The notes under the pieces are model-generated. The model searched no databases. It saw only the letters and a program-made list of their open reading frames with translations, and was not told the DNA's origin. Of a stretch of 64,000 bases of DNA, positions 27,383 to 38,986 are shown piece by piece (position 1 is the stretch's first letter; each line of letters begins with the position of its first letter). Made by a program: the position numbers and the translations under genes. Origin of the DNA: Inhella crocodyli (lineage in GTDB: Bacteria > Pseudomonadota > Gammaproteobacteria > Burkholderiales > Burkholderiaceae_C); the NCBI RefSeq assembly GCF_004004565.1, contig NZ_SACM01000002.1:520398-584397 (forward strand). Direction: 5' to 3'.

Positions 27383-28881
27383 TGGGCACGACCGCGTTGA
27401 AGAGCCCCGACGCCGCCGTTCGCTGGCTGCAGCAGTGGTGCACGGGCACCCTGCGCACCGACAGCCGCGCCGTGCAACCGGGCGACGCTTTCATCGCCTG
27501 GCCGGGCTACGCCAAAGACGGGCGCAGCTTCGTGGCCCAGGCCTTGGCCGCGGGCGCCTCGACCTGCTTGGTGGAGGCCGAAGGCCTGGCCGCTTTCGAC
27601 TTCCACGACGCGCGCGTGGCCGCTTTGCCCGACCTCAAGCGCCACACCGGCGCCATCGCCGCGGCCTACCTGGACGCCCCGACCGAGGCCATCGACGTCG
27701 TGGCCGTCACCGGCACCAACGGCAAGACCAGCACCGCCTGGTGGACGGCCCAAGCCTTGAGCCTGGCCGGCCGGCGCTGCGGCGTGGTCGGCACCCTGGG
27801 CGTGGGCGAGCCGCCCAGCCCCGACGGCCGCCGCGCCGCCGCCATCGACTACACCGGCCTGACCACGCCCGACCCCGTGCGCCTGCAGCAGGGCTTTGCC
27901 GCCATGCGCGACGCCGGCTTTGCGGCCTGCGCCATCGAGGCCAGCTCCATCGGCATCGAAGAGCACCGCTTGGCCGGCACGCGCATCGCCGTCGCCCAGT
28001 TCACGAACTTCACGCAAGACCACCTCGACTACCACGGCGACATGGCCGCCTACTGGGCCGCCAAGCGCAAGCTCTTCGACTGGACCGGCCTGCGCGCCGC
28101 GGTGGTGAACGTGGACGACCCGCGCGGGGATGAACTGGCCGCCGAACTGTCTGGCCTGGACGTCTGGACGGTGGGTTTGGCGAACGTGGGTCAGATGGCG
28201 CGCTTGAGCGCCCGCGACGTGCACTACACCGCCCAGGGCCTGGCCTTCACGGTGGCCGAGGGCGCGCAGTGCGTGCCCGTGCAAACCGGCTTGATCGGCG
28301 ACTACAACGTGCACAACTGGTTGGGCGTGCTGGGCGCACTGCGCGCCTTGGGGATTGGCCTGGAAGACGCTGTTGCCGCTTGCGCGCCCGTCACGCCCGT
28401 GCCCGGCCGCATGCAGCGCATCGGCCACGGCCGCGAATTGCCGCTGGTCGTCGTGGACTACGCCCACACGCCCGACGCACTGGACAAGGCCCTCTCCGCC
28501 CTGAAGCCCCTGACCGCCGCGCGCGGCGGCCGCTTGCACGCCGTGTTCGGCTGCGGCGGCGACCGCGACCGCACGAAGCGCCCCTTGATGGGCGCCATCG
28601 CCGCCCGCGTGGCCGACCGCGTGGTGATCACCAGCGACAACCCCCGCACCGAAGACCCGGCGCGCATCCTGGCCGACATCGCGGCCGCCGCGCCGCAAGC
28701 GATGCAGCAGGCCGACCGGGCCTTGGCCATCCGCGAGGCCGTGCTGGCCGCCGACGCGCGCGACGTGATCGTCGTGGCCGGCAAGGGCCACGAGGACTAC
28801 CAAGAAGTGCAGGGCGTGCGCCACCCCTTCGACGACGCGCAGGTGGCCCGCGCCGCGCTGCTGGAAAGGGCCGGCCTGTGA
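27382..28881 (+). CDS. murE: UDP-MurNAc-tripeptide ligase MurE (meso-diaminopimelate adding)
   Basis: A 499-aa Mur ligase that adds the third stem-peptide residue. ATP-binding loop VTGTNGKTSTAWW, the IEASSIGIEEHRL segment, and the substrate-selecting DNPRTEDP motif, which indicates meso-DAP rather than lysine. This fits a Gram-negative wall. ATG 27382 shares a base with the ftsI stop and the 3' end overlaps the GTG start of murF by 4 nt. Confidence 0.97.
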   Translation: MGTTALKSPDAAVRWLQQWCTGTLRTDSRAVQPGDAFIAWPGYAKDGRSFVAQALAAGASTCLVEAEGLAAFDFHDARVAALPDLKRHTGAIAAAYLDAPTEAIDVVAVTGTNGKTSTAWWTAQALSLAGRRCGVVGTLGVGEPPSPDGRRAAAIDYTGLTTPDPVRLQQGFAAMRDAGFAACAIEASSIGIEEHRLAGTRIAVAQFTNFTQDHLDYHGDMAAYWAAKRKLFDWTGLRAAVVNVDDPRGDELAAELSGLDVWTVGLANVGQMARLSARDVHYTAQGLAFTVAEGAQCVPVQTGLIGDYNVHNWLGVLGALRALGIGLEDAVAACAPVTPVPGRMQRIGHGRELPLVVVDYAHTPDALDKALSALKPLTAARGGRLHAVFGCGGDRDRTKRPLMGAIAARVADRVVITSDNPRTEDPARILADIAAAAPQAMQQADRALAIREAVLAADARDVIVVAGKGHEDYQEVQGVRHPFDDAQVARAALLERAGL

Positions 28882-30278
28882 ACTGGACCCTCGGCGAAGC
28901 CGCCCAGGCCCTGCAGGCGCGGGGCCTCACCGTGGCCCTGGTGGGCGACGCGGCGACGCCCTTCGCCCGCGTGCACACCGACACGCGCAGCCTGCAGCCG
29001 GGCGACCTGTTCGTCGCCCTGGTGGGCGAGCGCTTCGACGCGCACGACTTCCTGCCGCAGGCCCAGGCCGCTGGCGCCGTGGCCGCCGTGTCGGCGCGCC
29101 CGCTGCCCGCTGGCCTGCCGGGCTTGGTGGTGAGCGACACCCGCCAGGCCCTGATGCAGCTGGGTGGTGCCTGGCGCGCCCGCAAGCAGCTGCCTTTGAT
29201 CGCCGTCACCGGCAGCAACGGCAAAACCACGGTCACGCAGATGCTGCACAGCATCCTGCGCGCCTGGGTGGGCGAGGGCGCCTTCGCCACCCAAGGCAAC
29301 TTCAACAACGACGTGGGCCTGCCGCTCACCTTGCTCCGGCTCCGTCAAAACGAAGACGGGCAGTGGCACCGCGCGGGCGTCGTCGAGGTGGGCATGAACC
29401 ACCCCGGCGAGATCGCCCCGCTCTCCAAGCTGGTCGCGCCCACCGTGGCCCTGGTGAACAACGCGCAGCGCGAGCACCAAGAGTTCATGGCCACGGTCGA
29501 GGCCACGGCGCACGAGAACGGCGCGGTGTTCGCCGCCCTGGGTCCGGCCGGCGTGGCGGTGTTCCCCGCCGACGACCCTTGCGCGCCCATTTGGTGGGAG
29601 CTGGCCGGCGACCGCCCCCACATGACCTTCGCCCGCACGGGCCAGGCCGACGTCACCGTCGACGCCCTCTGGGCCAGCACGGCCACCGGCGGCCACTGGG
29701 CGATGCAGATCCACACGCCCGCCGGCGAGCTGCCCGTGGCCCTGCCCATGCCGGGCGAGCACAACCTGCGCAACGCGCTGGCGGCCACCGCCTGCGCGCT
29801 GGCGGCGGGCGCGCCGCTGGCCGCTATCCGCAGTGGGCTGGAGTCGTTCCAGGCCGCCAAGGGCCGCTCGCACCTGCAGCCCCTGCGCTGGAAGGGCGCC
29901 GACGCGCGGCTCGTGGACGACAGCTACAACGCCAACCCCGACAGCGTGCGCGCCGCCATCGACCTGCTGGCCTCGCTGCCCGCGCCGCAGTGGCTGCTGC
30001 TGGGCGACATGGGCGAGGTGGGGGCCCAAGGCCCGGCCTTCCACGCCGAGGTCGGGGCTTACGCCAAGGCCCGGGGCATCGCCCACGTCTGGCTGGCCGG
30101 TGAGGCCTGCCTGCACGCGCTGGCCGCCTATGGCGCCGGCGCTCGCCACTTCGACGACGCCGCGGCCCTGGCCGCGCACCTGCGCGAAGGGCCGGCCGCC
30201 GCCAGCCTGCTCGTCAAGGGCTCGCGCTTCATGCGCATGGAACAGGCCGTGGCCGCCCTCAAGGAACTTTCCGAATGA
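28878..30278 (+). CDS. murF: UDP-MurNAc-pentapeptide synthetase MurF
   Basis: A 466-aa Mur ligase that adds D-Ala-D-Ala to the tripeptide precursor. The N-terminal domain holds [17 protein letters not shown], the central ATP loop is [13 protein letters not shown], and [22 protein letters not shown] and [10 protein letters not shown] are typical MurF stretches. The start is GTG 28878, overlapping the murE stop (GTGA). It ends in an ATGA overlap with mraY. Confidence 0.97.
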   Translation: MNWTLGEAAQALQARGLTVALVGDAATPFARVHTDTRSLQPGDLFVALVGERFDAHDFLPQAQAAGAVAAVSARPLPAGLPGLVVSDTRQALMQLGGAWRARKQLPLIAVTGSNGKTTVTQMLHSILRAWVGEGAFATQGNFNNDVGLPLTLLRLRQNEDGQWHRAGVVEVGMNHPGEIAPLSKLVAPTVALVNNAQREHQEFMATVEATAHENGAVFAALGPAGVAVFPADDPCAPIWWELAGDRPHMTFARTGQADVTVDALWASTATGGHWAMQIHTPAGELPVALPMPGEHNLRNALAATACALAAGAPLAAIRSGLESFQAAKGRSHLQPLRWKGADARLVDDSYNANPDSVRAAIDLLASLPAPQWLLLGDMGEVGAQGPAFHAEVGAYAKARGIAHVWLAGEACLHALAAYGAGARHFDDAAALAAHLREGPAAASLLVKGSRFMRMEQAVAALKELSE

Positions 30279-31453
30279 TTTACGCCCTGTCCGAGTGGCT
30301 GCAAGCGCTGTACCCCGAGTGGGGCTTCCTGCGCGTCTTCCAGTACATCACCTTCCGCGCCGTGATGGCCGCCATGACGGCACTGCTCATCGGCCTGGCC
30401 TTTGGGCCTTGGGTCATCCGCTACCTCACCAGCCTGAAGATCGGCCAGCCCGTGCGCGAGTACGGCGTGCAGTCGCACCTCAAGAAGAGCGGCACGCCCA
30501 CCATGGGCGGCGTGCTGATCTTGATCGGCATCGGCGTCAGCACCTTGCTGTGGTTCGACTGGACCAACCGCTTCGTCTGGGTGGTCATGATCGTCACCAT
30601 GGGTTTCGGCGCCATCGGCTGGGTGGACGACTGGCGCAAGGTCGTCGACAAGAACCCCGAGGGCATGCGCAGCCGCGAGAAGTTTTTCTGGCAAACGCTC
30701 ATCGGCCTGCTGGCGGCCTTCTACCTGGCGTTCTCGGTGTCGGAGACCAGCTTCCTGCGCGTGGTCGAGCTGTTCTACCGCTGGGTGGCCAGCGGCTTCT
30801 CCACCGAATTGCCGCCCAAGGCCGACCTGCTGGTGCCCTTCTTCAAGACCATCAGCATGCCGCTGGGGGTCTGGGGCTTCATCCTGATGAGCTACTTCGT
30901 CATCGTGGGGGCCAGCAACGCCGTCAACTTCACCGACGGCCTGGACGGCTTGGCCATCATGCCGGTGGTGCTGGTGGGCTCGGCGCTGGGCGTATTCGCC
31001 TACGTCACCGGCTCCAGCGTGTTCAGCAAGTACCTGCTGTTCCCGCACATCCCGGGCAGTGGGGAGCTCCTGATCTTCTGCGCCGCCATGGCCGGTGCCG
31101 GCCTGGCCTTCCTGTGGTTCAACGCGCACCCGGCGCAGGTCTTCATGGGCGACGTCGGCGCACTGGCCCTGGGCGGTGCGCTGGGCACCATCGCCGTCAT
31201 AACCCGGCAAGAGATCGTGCTCGGGATCATGGGCGGCATCTTCGTGGCCGAGACCCTGAGCGTGATGCTGCAGGTCGGCTGGTTCAAGTACACGAAGAAG
31301 AAGTACGGCGAGGGCCGCCGCATCTTCAAGATGGCGCCGCTGCACCACCACTTTGAAAAGAGCGGCTGGACCGAGACGCAGGTCGTCATCCGCTTCTGGA
31401 TCATCACCATGCTGCTGTGCCTGGTGGGTTTGGCGTCCCTCAAGCTGCGCTGA
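30275..31453 (+). CDS. mraY: Phospho-MurNAc-pentapeptide transferase MraY
   Basis: A 392-aa polytopic inner-membrane enzyme that makes lipid I from UDP-MurNAc-pentapeptide and undecaprenyl phosphate. About ten membrane helices. Conserved loops include [10 protein letters not shown], the aspartates in [18 protein letters not shown], and [12 protein letters not shown]. The C-terminal [12 protein letters not shown] carries the conserved histidines. murD follows after 2 nt. Confidence 0.98.
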   Translation: MIYALSEWLQALYPEWGFLRVFQYITFRAVMAAMTALLIGLAFGPWVIRYLTSLKIGQPVREYGVQSHLKKSGTPTMGGVLILIGIGVSTLLWFDWTNRFVWVVMIVTMGFGAIGWVDDWRKVVDKNPEGMRSREKFFWQTLIGLLAAFYLAFSVSETSFLRVVELFYRWVASGFSTELPPKADLLVPFFKTISMPLGVWGFILMSYFVIVGASNAVNFTDGLDGLAIMPVVLVGSALGVFAYVTGSSVFSKYLLFPHIPGSGELLIFCAAMAGAGLAFLWFNAHPAQVFMGDVGALALGGALGTIAVITRQEIVLGIMGGIFVAETLSVMLQVGWFKYTKKKYGEGRRIFKMAPLHHHFEKSGWTETQVVIRFWIITMLLCLVGLASLKLR

Positions 31454-31455
31454 AC

Positions 31456-33342
31456 ATGCTCAACGCGCTCGCCTCCCAATCGGTTTTGGTCCTCGGCCTC
31501 GGGGACTCGGGCCTGGCCATGGCCGACTGGTGCGCGCGCCAAGGCGCCCGCGTGCAGGTGTGGGATTCGCGCGATGCCGCCCCGCAAGACACCGCCTTGG
31601 CCGAGCGCGTGCCCGGAGCCCAGCGCCTGCGCGGCGCCCTCGAACTGGCGGCCTTGGAGGGCGTGCAGCGCGTGCTCAAGAGCCCGGGCCTGGCGCCGCA
31701 CGACGCGCGCATCGCCCCGCTGCTGAGCGCCGCGCGCGAGCGCGGCATCGCCGTGCAGGGCGAGTTGGACCTGTTCGCCGAAGCCCTGGCCGCCTTGAAG
31801 GCCCGCTGGCAGTACGCGCCCGCCGTGCTGGCCATCACCGGCACCAACGGCAAGACCACGACCACGGCGCTGACCGGCCTGCTGTGCGCCGCCGCCGGCC
31901 GGCGCGTGGCCGTGGCCGGCAACATCGGCCCGACGCTCCTCGACACCCTGCGCGAGGCGCTCGAGGCCGAGGGCGGCGAGGCGGCTTTGGATGCCGCCGT
32001 GCAGGCCGCGGCCGACGCCACGGCCGCGCGCCTGGCGGCCGTTCAGCCCTTGCCGACCGACGACGAAGCCCCCGACGCCGATGCCGCAGCGATGCTCGCG
32101 GCGCCTGCCGGCCCGGAGGCCGCGCCCGAGGGCGGAGCCGAGGCGCCGGTCGCCGCGCCCGACCAGGCCGAACTGCCCCTCGTCGACGAGCAAGGCGTCA
32201 GCCTGGCCCAGCTCGACGCCATGCTGCAAACCCACGGCCTGCCCATCGACGGGCCGCCGCCGCTGCCGCCGCAGTTCGCCGCCTTGCCGCAGGTGTGGGT
32301 GCTGGAGCTGTCGAGCTTCCAGCTCGACGCCGTGCAAGGCTTCCAGCCCGACGCCGCCGTCGTGCTCAACCTCACGCAAGACCACCTCGACTGGCACGGC
32401 GACATGGCGGCCTACGGCGCCGCCAAGGCCCGCGTCTTTGGCAGCGCCGCACCCGACGCCGGCCTGTGGGTGATCAACCGCGACGACCCCTTGGTGGAGG
32501 CCCTGGTGCCCACGCCGCCGCCTCCGCCCATGGGTGCACGCGGCAAGCCGCTCAAGGTCACGGTCAAGTGGTCGCCCCCGCGGGTCTGCCGCTTCGGCCT
32601 GAACGCCCCGCAAGCCCCGGGCGACTTTGGCCTGGTCGTCGAAGCCGGCATGGCCTGGCTGGTGCGCGCGCTGCCGGCCGACGACACGCCGATCAAGGGC
32701 AAGCGCGGCGCCAAGGCCGACGACGAGCTCCAACTCCAACGCCTGATGCCGGCCGATGCGCTGCGCATCCGCGGCCGTCACAACGCCGCCAACGCGCTGG
32801 CCGCGCTGGCCCTGGCCACGGCCATCGGCTGCCCGCTCGCCCCCATGCTGCACGCGCTGCGCGACTACCGCGGCGAGCCGCACCGCGTCGAGTTCGTGCT
32901 GAACCTGGGCGGCGTCGACTTCGTGGACGACAGCAAGGGCACCAACGTGGGCGCCACGGTGGCCGCCATCGCCGGCCTGGCCGCCGACCGCGAGGGCAGC
33001 CGCCTGAGCCTGCTGCTGGGCGGGGACGGCAAGGGCCAGGACTTCACGCCGCTGCTGGAACCGATCCGTCAGCACGCCCGCGCCGTGGCCTTGATCGGCC
33101 GCGACGGCCCCGCGCTGCTGGACCTGCTCGCGCCGCTGGCCCAAGCCGGCCTGCCCGTGGCCCTGCACGCCGACCTGCCCGCCGCCACGCGCTGGGCCTT
33201 CGAGCGGGCCGAGCCGGGCGACACCGTGCTGCTCAGCCCGGCCTGCGCCAGCCTGGACATGTTCAAGAACTACGCCCACCGGGCCGAGGTCTTCGTGGCC
33301 ACGGCGCGTGAGATTGCGGCGGACCGCGGGGAGGTGCTGTGA
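31456..33342 (+). CDS. murD: UDP-MurNAc-L-alanine:D-glutamate ligase MurD, with large insertion
   Basis: Adds D-glutamate to UDP-MurNAc-L-Ala. Core motifs are [13 protein letters not shown] at the N-terminus, ATP loop [10 protein letters not shown] (about 128-137), GNIGPTLLD (156-163), LELSSFQL (283-290), [11 protein letters not shown] and DDSKGTN. The protein has 628 aa, whereas MurD is usually about 440-500. The extra length is mainly an Ala/Glu/Asp/Pro-rich stretch at about residues 168-276, plus a proline-rich loop (about 350-420). Catalytic motifs are intact, so it should be active. The start is ATG 31456; a longer in-frame reading from 31417 lies inside mraY. The stop overlaps the ftsW ATG. 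Confidence 0.95.
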   Translation: MLNALASQSVLVLGLGDSGLAMADWCARQGARVQVWDSRDAAPQDTALAERVPGAQRLRGALELAALEGVQRVLKSPGLAPHDARIAPLLSAARERGIAVQGELDLFAEALAALKARWQYAPAVLAITGTNGKTTTTALTGLLCAAAGRRVAVAGNIGPTLLDTLREALEAEGGEAALDAAVQAAADATAARLAAVQPLPTDDEAPDADAAAMLAAPAGPEAAPEGGAEAPVAAPDQAELPLVDEQGVSLAQLDAMLQTHGLPIDGPPPLPPQFAALPQVWVLELSSFQLDAVQGFQPDAAVVLNLTQDHLDWHGDMAAYGAAKARVFGSAAPDAGLWVINRDDPLVEALVPTPPPPPMGARGKPLKVTVKWSPPRVCRFGLNAPQAPGDFGLVVEAGMAWLVRALPADDTPIKGKRGAKADDELQLQRLMPADALRIRGRHNAANALAALALATAIGCPLAPMLHALRDYRGEPHRVEFVLNLGGVDFVDDSKGTNVGATVAAIAGLAADREGSRLSLLLGGDGKGQDFTPLLEPIRQHARAVALIGRDGPALLDLLAPLAQAGLPVALHADLPAATRWAFERAEPGDTVLLSPACASLDMFKNYAHRAEVFVATAREIAADRGEVL

Positions 33343-34661
33343 TGGCCAAGCTCCCGGGTTGGCAAGGCTTGGGTGCGGCGGGCGACAGCGCCAGCGCCAG
33401 CGCCAGCGCCAGCGCCAGCGAAGGCGGCCTCAAGGCTTGGCTGGCGCGGTGGCGCGGCGGCAGCGAGGCCGCGATGACCCTGCCCGTGCGCGATGGCATC
33501 CACATCCGCGACAGCCAGCCCAGCCGTGCCCACGGCTTCGACCTGATGCTGGTCTGGATCGTGGTGTGCTTGCTCTGCCTGGGCCTCGTGATGGTCTATT
33601 CCGCCAGCATCGCGCTGCCCGACAATCCCAAGTTCGCGCGCTACTCGGCCACGCACTTTTTCAGCCGCCACATCCTGGCCATCGTCATCGGGCTGGGCGT
33701 CGCGTCGGTGGTCACCCTGGTGCCGCTGCGCCTTTGGGAGCGCCTGACACCGGTCTTGGTCATCGCCGCTTTCGTGCTGCTGGTGGTCGTGCTCATTCCC
33801 GGCGTGGGCAAGGGCGTGAACGGCGCGCGGCGCTGGCTGCCCCTGGGCATCATGAACTTCCAGCCCTCGGAGTTGGCCAAGTTCGCGATGGCCATGTACG
33901 CCGCCAGCTACATGGTGCGCAAGATGGACTTGCGCGAAAACTTCCTCCGGGCCGTGACGCCGATGCTGGTGGCCCTGGGCTTCATGGGCATGCTGCTGCT
34001 GGCCGAGCCCGACATGGGCGCCTTCATGGTGATCGCGGCCATCGCCATCGGCGTCTTGTTCCTGGGTGGCGTGAACATGCGCATGTTCGCGCTGGTGCTG
34101 GCCGTGCTGCTCGGCGCCTTCGTGCTGATGATCACCTTCAGCGAGTTCCGGCGCGAGCGCATCTTTGCCTACCTCAACCCCTGGGACGAGAAGTACGCCC
34201 AGGGCAAGGCCTACCAGCTGACGCACAGCCTGATCGCCTTCGGTCGTGGCGAGTGGTTCGGCCAGGGCCTGGGCAACAGCGTGGAAAAGCTGCACTACCT
34301 GCCCGAGGCCCACACCGACTTCGTGCTCGCCGTCATCGGCGAAGAACTGGGCTTCGTCGGCGTGCTGATGGTCATCGCCGCCTTCTTCTGGCTGACCCGC
34401 AAGTGCTTCTTGATTGGCCGCCAGGCCATCGCGCTGGACCGCGTGTTCGCCGGTCTGTACGCGCAGGGCATCGGCATCTGGATGGGCGGCCAGGCCTTCA
34501 TCAACATCGGCGTGAACCTGGGCGCCTTGCCCACGAAGGGCCTGACCCTGCCGCTGATTTCCTTCGGCGGCTCGGCCATCTTGATGAATCTGATCGCGCT
34601 GGCTGTCGTGTTGCGCGTTGATCTTGAGAACCGACAAATGATGCGAGGAGGCCGCTCGTGA
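33342..34661 (+). CDS. ftsW: Septal peptidoglycan glycosyltransferase FtsW
   Basis: A 439-aa SEDS-family polymerase that works with FtsI at the septum. An unusual hydrophilic N-terminus of about 65 residues includes a Ser-Ala repeat encoded by a hexanucleotide repeat. Ten membrane helices follow, with YSASIAL, the [10 protein letters not shown] loop, AEPDMGA, and the conserved C-terminal [14 protein letters not shown] 33342 overlaps the murD TGA and has GGGGAGG upstream. It ends in a GTGA overlap with murG. Confidence 0.96.
   Translation: MAKLPGWQGLGAAGDSASASASASASEGGLKAWLARWRGGSEAAMTLPVRDGIHIRDSQPSRAHGFDLMLVWIVVCLLCLGLVMVYSASIALPDNPKFARYSATHFFSRHILAIVIGLGVASVVTLVPLRLWERLTPVLVIAAFVLLVVVLIPGVGKGVNGARRWLPLGIMNFQPSELAKFAMAMYAASYMVRKMDLRENFLRAVTPMLVALGFMGMLLLAEPDMGAFMVIAAIAIGVLFLGGVNMRMFALVLAVLLGAFVLMITFSEFRRERIFAYLNPWDEKYAQGKAYQLTHSLIAFGRGEWFGQGLGNSVEKLHYLPEAHTDFVLAVIGEELGFVGVLMVIAAFFWLTRKCFLIGRQAIALDRVFAGLYAQGIGIWMGGQAFINIGVNLGALPTKGLTLPLISFGGSAILMNLIALAVVLRVDLENRQMMRGGRS
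33387..33420 (+). repeat. Hexanucleotide microsatellite (AGCGCC)n inside ftsW
   Basis: Five perfect tandem AGCGCC units (33387-33416) plus a partial AGCG. In the ftsW frame they encode alternating Ser and Ala. Since the unit is 6 bp, slippage would change length by two residues without shifting the frame. It lies in the cytoplasmic N-terminal tail, before the first membrane helix. Confidence 0.93.
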
Positions 34662-35752
34662 GCCGCCACCTCGTCGTCATGGCCGCCGGCACCGGCGGGC
34701 ACGTGATCCCCGGCCTGGCCGTGGCCACCGAGCTGCAGCGCCGCGGCTGGACCGTGAGCTGGTTGGGAACGCGCACCGGCATGGAGAACCAACTCGTACC
34801 GCGAACGGGCATCCCGCTCGACACCATCGCCTTCAACGGCCTGCGCGGCAAGAACGTCGTGCAAACGCTGCTTGGCGGCCTGCGCCTGCTCAAGGCCTTC
34901 TGGGACTGCCGCGCCATCTTGAAGCGCCGCAGCGCCGATGCCGTCTTGGGCATGGGCGGCTACGTCTGCTTCCCCGGTGGCTTGATGGCCAGTTGGCTCA
35001 ACCGGCCCCTGGTGCTGGTCAACGCCGACGCCACTTTGCTGCTGTCCAACAAGGCCCTGCTGCCCTTGGCCGACCGCGTGGCCTTCGGCTTCGACGGCCC
35101 CGCCGCACGGAGTACGAAGCAGGGCCTGGTCACCGGCAACCCGGTGCGCCAGGCCATCGCCGACCTGCCGGCGCCGGCCGAGCGCTTCGCCGGCCGCAGC
35201 GGCCCCTTGCGCGTGCTGGTGGTGGGCGGCTCGCTGGGCGCGCGCGCGCTGAACCAGGCCGTGCCCGCCGCGCTGGCCTTGCTGCCGGCCGACGCACGGC
35301 CGCGCGTGCTTCACCAAACCGGCAACGCCAACCTCGCCAGCGTTGAGGCCGATTACGACGCGCGCGGCCTGCAGGCCGAGGTGCGGCCCTTCATCGACGA
35401 CATGGCCGCCGCGCTGGCCGAGGCCGATTTGGTGATCTGCCGCGCTGGCGCGGTCACCGTCAGCGAGTTGTGCGCCGCCGGCGTCGCTGCGGTGTTCGTG
35501 CCCCTGGTCGTCAGCACCACCGCGCACCAGCGCGACAACGCCCAGCACATGGCCGCCCAAGGCGCGGGCCTGCACCTGCCGCAGGCCGAAGCCACGCCCG
35601 AGCGCCTGGCCGCGCTGCTGCGCGACACCGACCGTGCCCAGTGCCAAGCCTGGGCCGAGCGCGCCCGTGCCCTGGCCCTGCCGGGCGCCGCCGCGCGCGT
35701 GGCCGACGAGATCGAACGCCTGACCCCTGAATCGAAAGGACGTGCCGCATGA
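34658..35752 (+). CDS. murG: UDP-GlcNAc:lipid I N-acetylglucosaminyltransferase MurG
   Basis: A 364-aa GT-B glycosyltransferase that turns lipid I into lipid II at the inner face of the membrane. Motifs are the first glycine loop [26 protein letters not shown], the [11 protein letters not shown] loop of the C-terminal domain, and [12 protein letters not shown] for UDP-GlcNAc binding. The start is GTG 34658, overlapping the ftsW stop, and the stop overlaps the murC ATG (ATGA 35749-35752). Confidence 0.97.
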   Translation: MSRHLVVMAAGTGGHVIPGLAVATELQRRGWTVSWLGTRTGMENQLVPRTGIPLDTIAFNGLRGKNVVQTLLGGLRLLKAFWDCRAILKRRSADAVLGMGGYVCFPGGLMASWLNRPLVLVNADATLLLSNKALLPLADRVAFGFDGPAARSTKQGLVTGNPVRQAIADLPAPAERFAGRSGPLRVLVVGGSLGARALNQAVPAALALLPADARPRVLHQTGNANLASVEADYDARGLQAEVRPFIDDMAAALAEADLVICRAGAVTVSELCAAGVAAVFVPLVVSTTAHQRDNAQHMAAQGAGLHLPQAEATPERLAALLRDTDRAQCQAWAERARALALPGAAARVADEIERLTPESKGRAA

Positions 35753-37152
35753 AGCACGCCGTCAAACGCATCCACTTCATCGGCGTCGGTGGCGCCGGCA
35801 TGTCGGGCATCGCCGAGATCCTGCACAACCTGGGCTACCAGGTGTCGGGCAGCGACCAAAACGCCAGCGCCGTGACCGAGCGCCTGGCCGGCCTGGGCCT
35901 GCGCATCGCCATCGGCCACGACGCCGCGAACTTGGGCGACGCCCAGGCCGTCGTCGTGTCCACGGCCATCCAGCCCAGCAACCCCGAGCTGCTGGCCGCC
36001 CGCGCGAAACCCATCCCCGTGGTCCCCCGCGCCGTGATGCTGGCCGAGTTGATGCGCCTGAAGTCGGGCATCGCCATCGCCGGCACGCACGGCAAGACGA
36101 CGACCACCTCGCTGGTCACCTCGATCCTGGTCGAGGCCGGCATCGACCCGACCTTCGTCATCGGCGGGCTGCTCAACGCCGCCGGCGCCAACTCGCGCCT
36201 GGGCTCGGGCGAGTTCATCGTGGTCGAGGCCGACGAGAGCGACGCCTCCTTCCTGCACCTCAGCCCCGTGCTGTCGGTCGTCACCAACATCGACACCGAC
36301 CACATGGACACCTACGGCCACGACCTGGGCCGTCTGCACCAAGCCTTCCTGGACTTCCTGCACCGCATGCCCTTCTACGGCGCCGCTGTGGTGTGCAGCG
36401 ACGACGCCGGCATCCAGGCCGTGCTGCCGCGCATCGAGCGCCCCGTGGTTCGCTACGGCTTCAACGCCGACGCCCAGGTGCGCGCCGTCGACGTGCAGGC
36501 CCTGGCCGGCGGCCAAATGGCCTTCACCTGCCAGCGCCGCAACGGCGTGACCCTGCCGGACTTGCCCGTGACCCTGAACCTGGCCGGCGAGCACAACGTG
36601 CGCAACGCCCTGGCCGCCATCGCCGTGGCCACCGAGGTGGGCGTGCCCGACGGCGCCATCCAACGCGCGCTGGCCGCCTTCCAGGGCGTGGGCCGGCGCT
36701 TCCAGCGCCACGGCGAGTGGCCCACGGCCGACGGCGGCCACTTCACGCTGATGGACGACTACGGCCACCACCCGGTCGAAATGGCCGCCGTGCTGGCCGC
36801 CGCGCGCGGCGCCTTCCCGGGCCAGCGCTTGGTGCTGGCCTTCCAACCCCACCGCTACACGCGCACCCGCGACTGCTTCGAAGACTTCGTGCGCGTGATG
36901 CAGGCGGCCGACGCCGTGCTGCTGACCGAGGTCTACAGCGCGGGCGAGGCCCCGATTCCCGCCGCCGACGGCCGCGCCCTGGCGCGCGCCCTGCGCCTGG
37001 CCGGGACCGAACCCCTGTTCGTGCCCGAGGTGGCCGACATGCCCGCGGCCTTGGCCGGCATGACGCGCGCGGGCGACGTGGTCATCGGCATGGGCGCCGG
37101 CTCCATGAGCAGCCTGCCCAAGCGCGTGGCCGAGCACTTCCAGAAGGCTTGA
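35749..37152 (+). CDS. murC: UDP-MurNAc:L-alanine ligase MurC
   Basis: A 467-aa Mur ligase that adds the first stem-peptide residue. N-terminal [16 protein letters not shown] binds the UDP part. The ATP loop is [13 protein letters not shown], a form typical of MurC, and the [22 protein letters not shown] and DDYGHHPVE motifs follow. Normal length. ddl begins 1 nt after its stop. Confidence 0.98.
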   Translation: MKHAVKRIHFIGVGGAGMSGIAEILHNLGYQVSGSDQNASAVTERLAGLGLRIAIGHDAANLGDAQAVVVSTAIQPSNPELLAARAKPIPVVPRAVMLAELMRLKSGIAIAGTHGKTTTTSLVTSILVEAGIDPTFVIGGLLNAAGANSRLGSGEFIVVEADESDASFLHLSPVLSVVTNIDTDHMDTYGHDLGRLHQAFLDFLHRMPFYGAAVVCSDDAGIQAVLPRIERPVVRYGFNADAQVRAVDVQALAGGQMAFTCQRRNGVTLPDLPVTLNLAGEHNVRNALAAIAVATEVGVPDGAIQRALAAFQGVGRRFQRHGEWPTADGGHFTLMDDYGHHPVEMAAVLAAARGAFPGQRLVLAFQPHRYTRTRDCFEDFVRVMQAADAVLLTEVYSAGEAPIPAADGRALARALRLAGTEPLFVPEVADMPAALAGMTRAGDVVIGMGAGSMSSLPKRVAEHFQKA

Positions 37153-37153
37153 G

Positions 37154-38131
37154 ATGAGCACCCCACCCGTCAACCTGAACATCGACCCGCGCGCGCTGGG
37201 CAAGGTCGCCGTCTTGATGGGCGGCAGCAGCGCCGAGCGCCCGGTGAGCCTGATGAGCGGCAGCGGCGTGTTGGCCGCGCTGCAGTCGGTGGGCGTCAAC
37301 GCCCAGGCCTTCGACCCGGCCGAACGCCCGCTGCACGCGTTGAAGGACGAGGGCTTCGACCGCGCCTTCGTGGCCCTGCACGGCCGCGGCGGCGAAGACG
37401 GCTCGCTGCAAGGGGCGCTGGAACTGCTGGGCGTGCCCTACACCGGCTCGGGCGTCATGGCCTCGGCCATCGCCATGGACAAGACCACCACCAAGCGCCT
37501 GTGGTCCACGGCCGACATCCCCACGCCCGCCTACCTGAGCCTGTCCCGCGAGGCGCTGACCCGCGAGCGCGTGCGCACCATCCCCGACGAGCTGGGCCTG
37601 CCCGTGGTCGTCAAGCCGCCGCACGAGGGCAGCAGCATCGGCATCACCAAGGCCAAGGGCTACTCGCAGATGCAAGACGCGGTGACCTTGGCCCTGGGTT
37701 ACGACGACGAGCTGCTGTTCGAGCAGTGCATCGAAGGCCCCGAGCTGACCTGCGCCGTGCTGGGCGAGGGCGCCAACGCCGTGGCCCTGCCGGTGATCGA
37801 GATCCGCGCCGAGGACGGCAACTACGACTTCGCCAACAAGTACGAGACCGACACCACCCAGTACCTGTTCGGCAGCTTGCCCGCGGCGCTCGAGGCCGAG
37901 GTGCAGCGCCTGGTGCTGCAGGCCTACCGCCTGCTGGGCTGCCGCGGCTGGGGCCGCGCCGACATCATGCTGCGCCAAAGCGACCAGCGCCCCTTCCTGC
38001 TGGAAATGAACACCAGCCCCGGCATGACCTCGCACTCGCTGGTGCCCAAGGCGGCGCAGCAGGTGGGCATCGACTACCCGCACCTGTGCCTGTGGCTCTT
38101 GGCCCAGGCGCGCCTGGACCGCAAGGCCTGA
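37154..38131 (+). CDS. ddl: D-alanine:D-alanine ligase
   Basis: A 325-aa ATP-grasp enzyme that makes D-Ala-D-Ala for MurF. Conserved parts are [17 protein letters not shown] at the N-terminus, [10 protein letters not shown], the ATP-binding [13 protein letters not shown] loop, WGRADIM, and [16 protein letters not shown] at the C-terminus. The position between murC and ftsQ suggests the DdlB type. A 9-nt gap separates it from ftsQ. Confidence 0.97.
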   Translation: MSTPPVNLNIDPRALGKVAVLMGGSSAERPVSLMSGSGVLAALQSVGVNAQAFDPAERPLHALKDEGFDRAFVALHGRGGEDGSLQGALELLGVPYTGSGVMASAIAMDKTTTKRLWSTADIPTPAYLSLSREALTRERVRTIPDELGLPVVVKPPHEGSSIGITKAKGYSQMQDAVTLALGYDDELLFEQCIEGPELTCAVLGEGANAVALPVIEIRAEDGNYDFANKYETDTTQYLFGSLPAALEAEVQRLVLQAYRLLGCRGWGRADIMLRQSDQRPFLLEMNTSPGMTSHSLVPKAAQQVGIDYPHLCLWLLAQARLDRKA

Positions 38132-38140
38132 ACCCCGACC

Positions 38141-38986
38141 ATGTCCGTCGCCGACGCCCTCCGCGCCCCGCCCGAACTGCCCAGCGATCTCCGCTGGATG
38201 CAGTGGGGTGCGCGGGCCTTGTTCGCCGTGGCGGTCGTGCTGGCCGTGCTGCTCGCGGTCCTGTGGGTGGCCAAGCGCCCGGCCTTGCAGTGGCGGCAGA
38301 TCGTGGTGCAGGGGGACGTGACGCGCAACAGCCTGGCCACCTTGCGCGCCAACGCCTTGCCCCACGTGCGGGGCAATTTCCTGACGACCGACCTGGCCAA
38401 GACCCGGGCCGCGTTCGAGGCCGTGCCCTGGGTGCGCCGCGCCGAGATCAGGCGCGTGTGGCCGGCGCAGTTGAAGGTGACCCTGGAGGAGCACCGCGCC
38501 GTGGCCACCTGGGACGGCCGGGGCGACTGGGGCGAGCCGCCCTTGGAGCGTGCGCTGCTCAACAGCCATGGCGAGGTGTTTCACGCCAACCTCGGCGAGG
38601 TCGAGGACGAGGACCTGCCGCAACTGGCCGGCCCCAACGGCAGCGAGGCCCAGGTCTTGCGCCTGTGGCAAACCCTTGGAGGCCTGTCCGGCCAAGACGA
38701 TCGCCTGGCGCTGACCCGGCTCGAGCTGAGCGGTCGCGGCTCCTGGCGCGCCACCTGGTCCAGCGGCGCCACGATCGAGCTGGGACGGGGCACCCCCGAC
38801 GAACTGCTCGAGCGCTACCGCCAGTTCCTGCCCCACGCCCTGGCGGTGGCCCGGCGCTTCAACACCCAAGTGCAGTCGGCCGACCTTCGCCACCCCGACG
38901 GTTATGCGCTGCGCCTGGTCGGCATCGGCACCCAACAAACCCCCGCCAAACCGGCGAACAAACCCATCCCCAAGAGGAAACCCTGA
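38141..38986 (+). CDS. ftsQ: Cell division protein FtsQ
   Basis: A 281-aa bitopic membrane protein. A cytoplasmic tail of about 25 residues precedes one membrane helix (LFAVAVVLAVLLAVLWVA), then a periplasmic POTRA domain (WRQIVVQGDVTRNSLATL) and a beta domain (VPWVRRAEIRRVWPAQLKVTLEEHRA). The C-terminal tail is Lys/Pro-rich. Links early and late divisome proteins. The TGA at 38984-38986 shares its last base with the ftsA ATG. Confidence 0.95.
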   Translation: MSVADALRAPPELPSDLRWMQWGARALFAVAVVLAVLLAVLWVAKRPALQWRQIVVQGDVTRNSLATLRANALPHVRGNFLTTDLAKTRAAFEAVPWVRRAEIRRVWPAQLKVTLEEHRAVATWDGRGDWGEPPLERALLNSHGEVFHANLGEVEDEDLPQLAGPNGSEAQVLRLWQTLGGLSGQDDRLALTRLELSGRGSWRATWSSGATIELGRGTPDELLERYRQFLPHALAVARRFNTQVQSADLRHPDGYALRLVGIGTQQTPAKPANKPIPKRKP

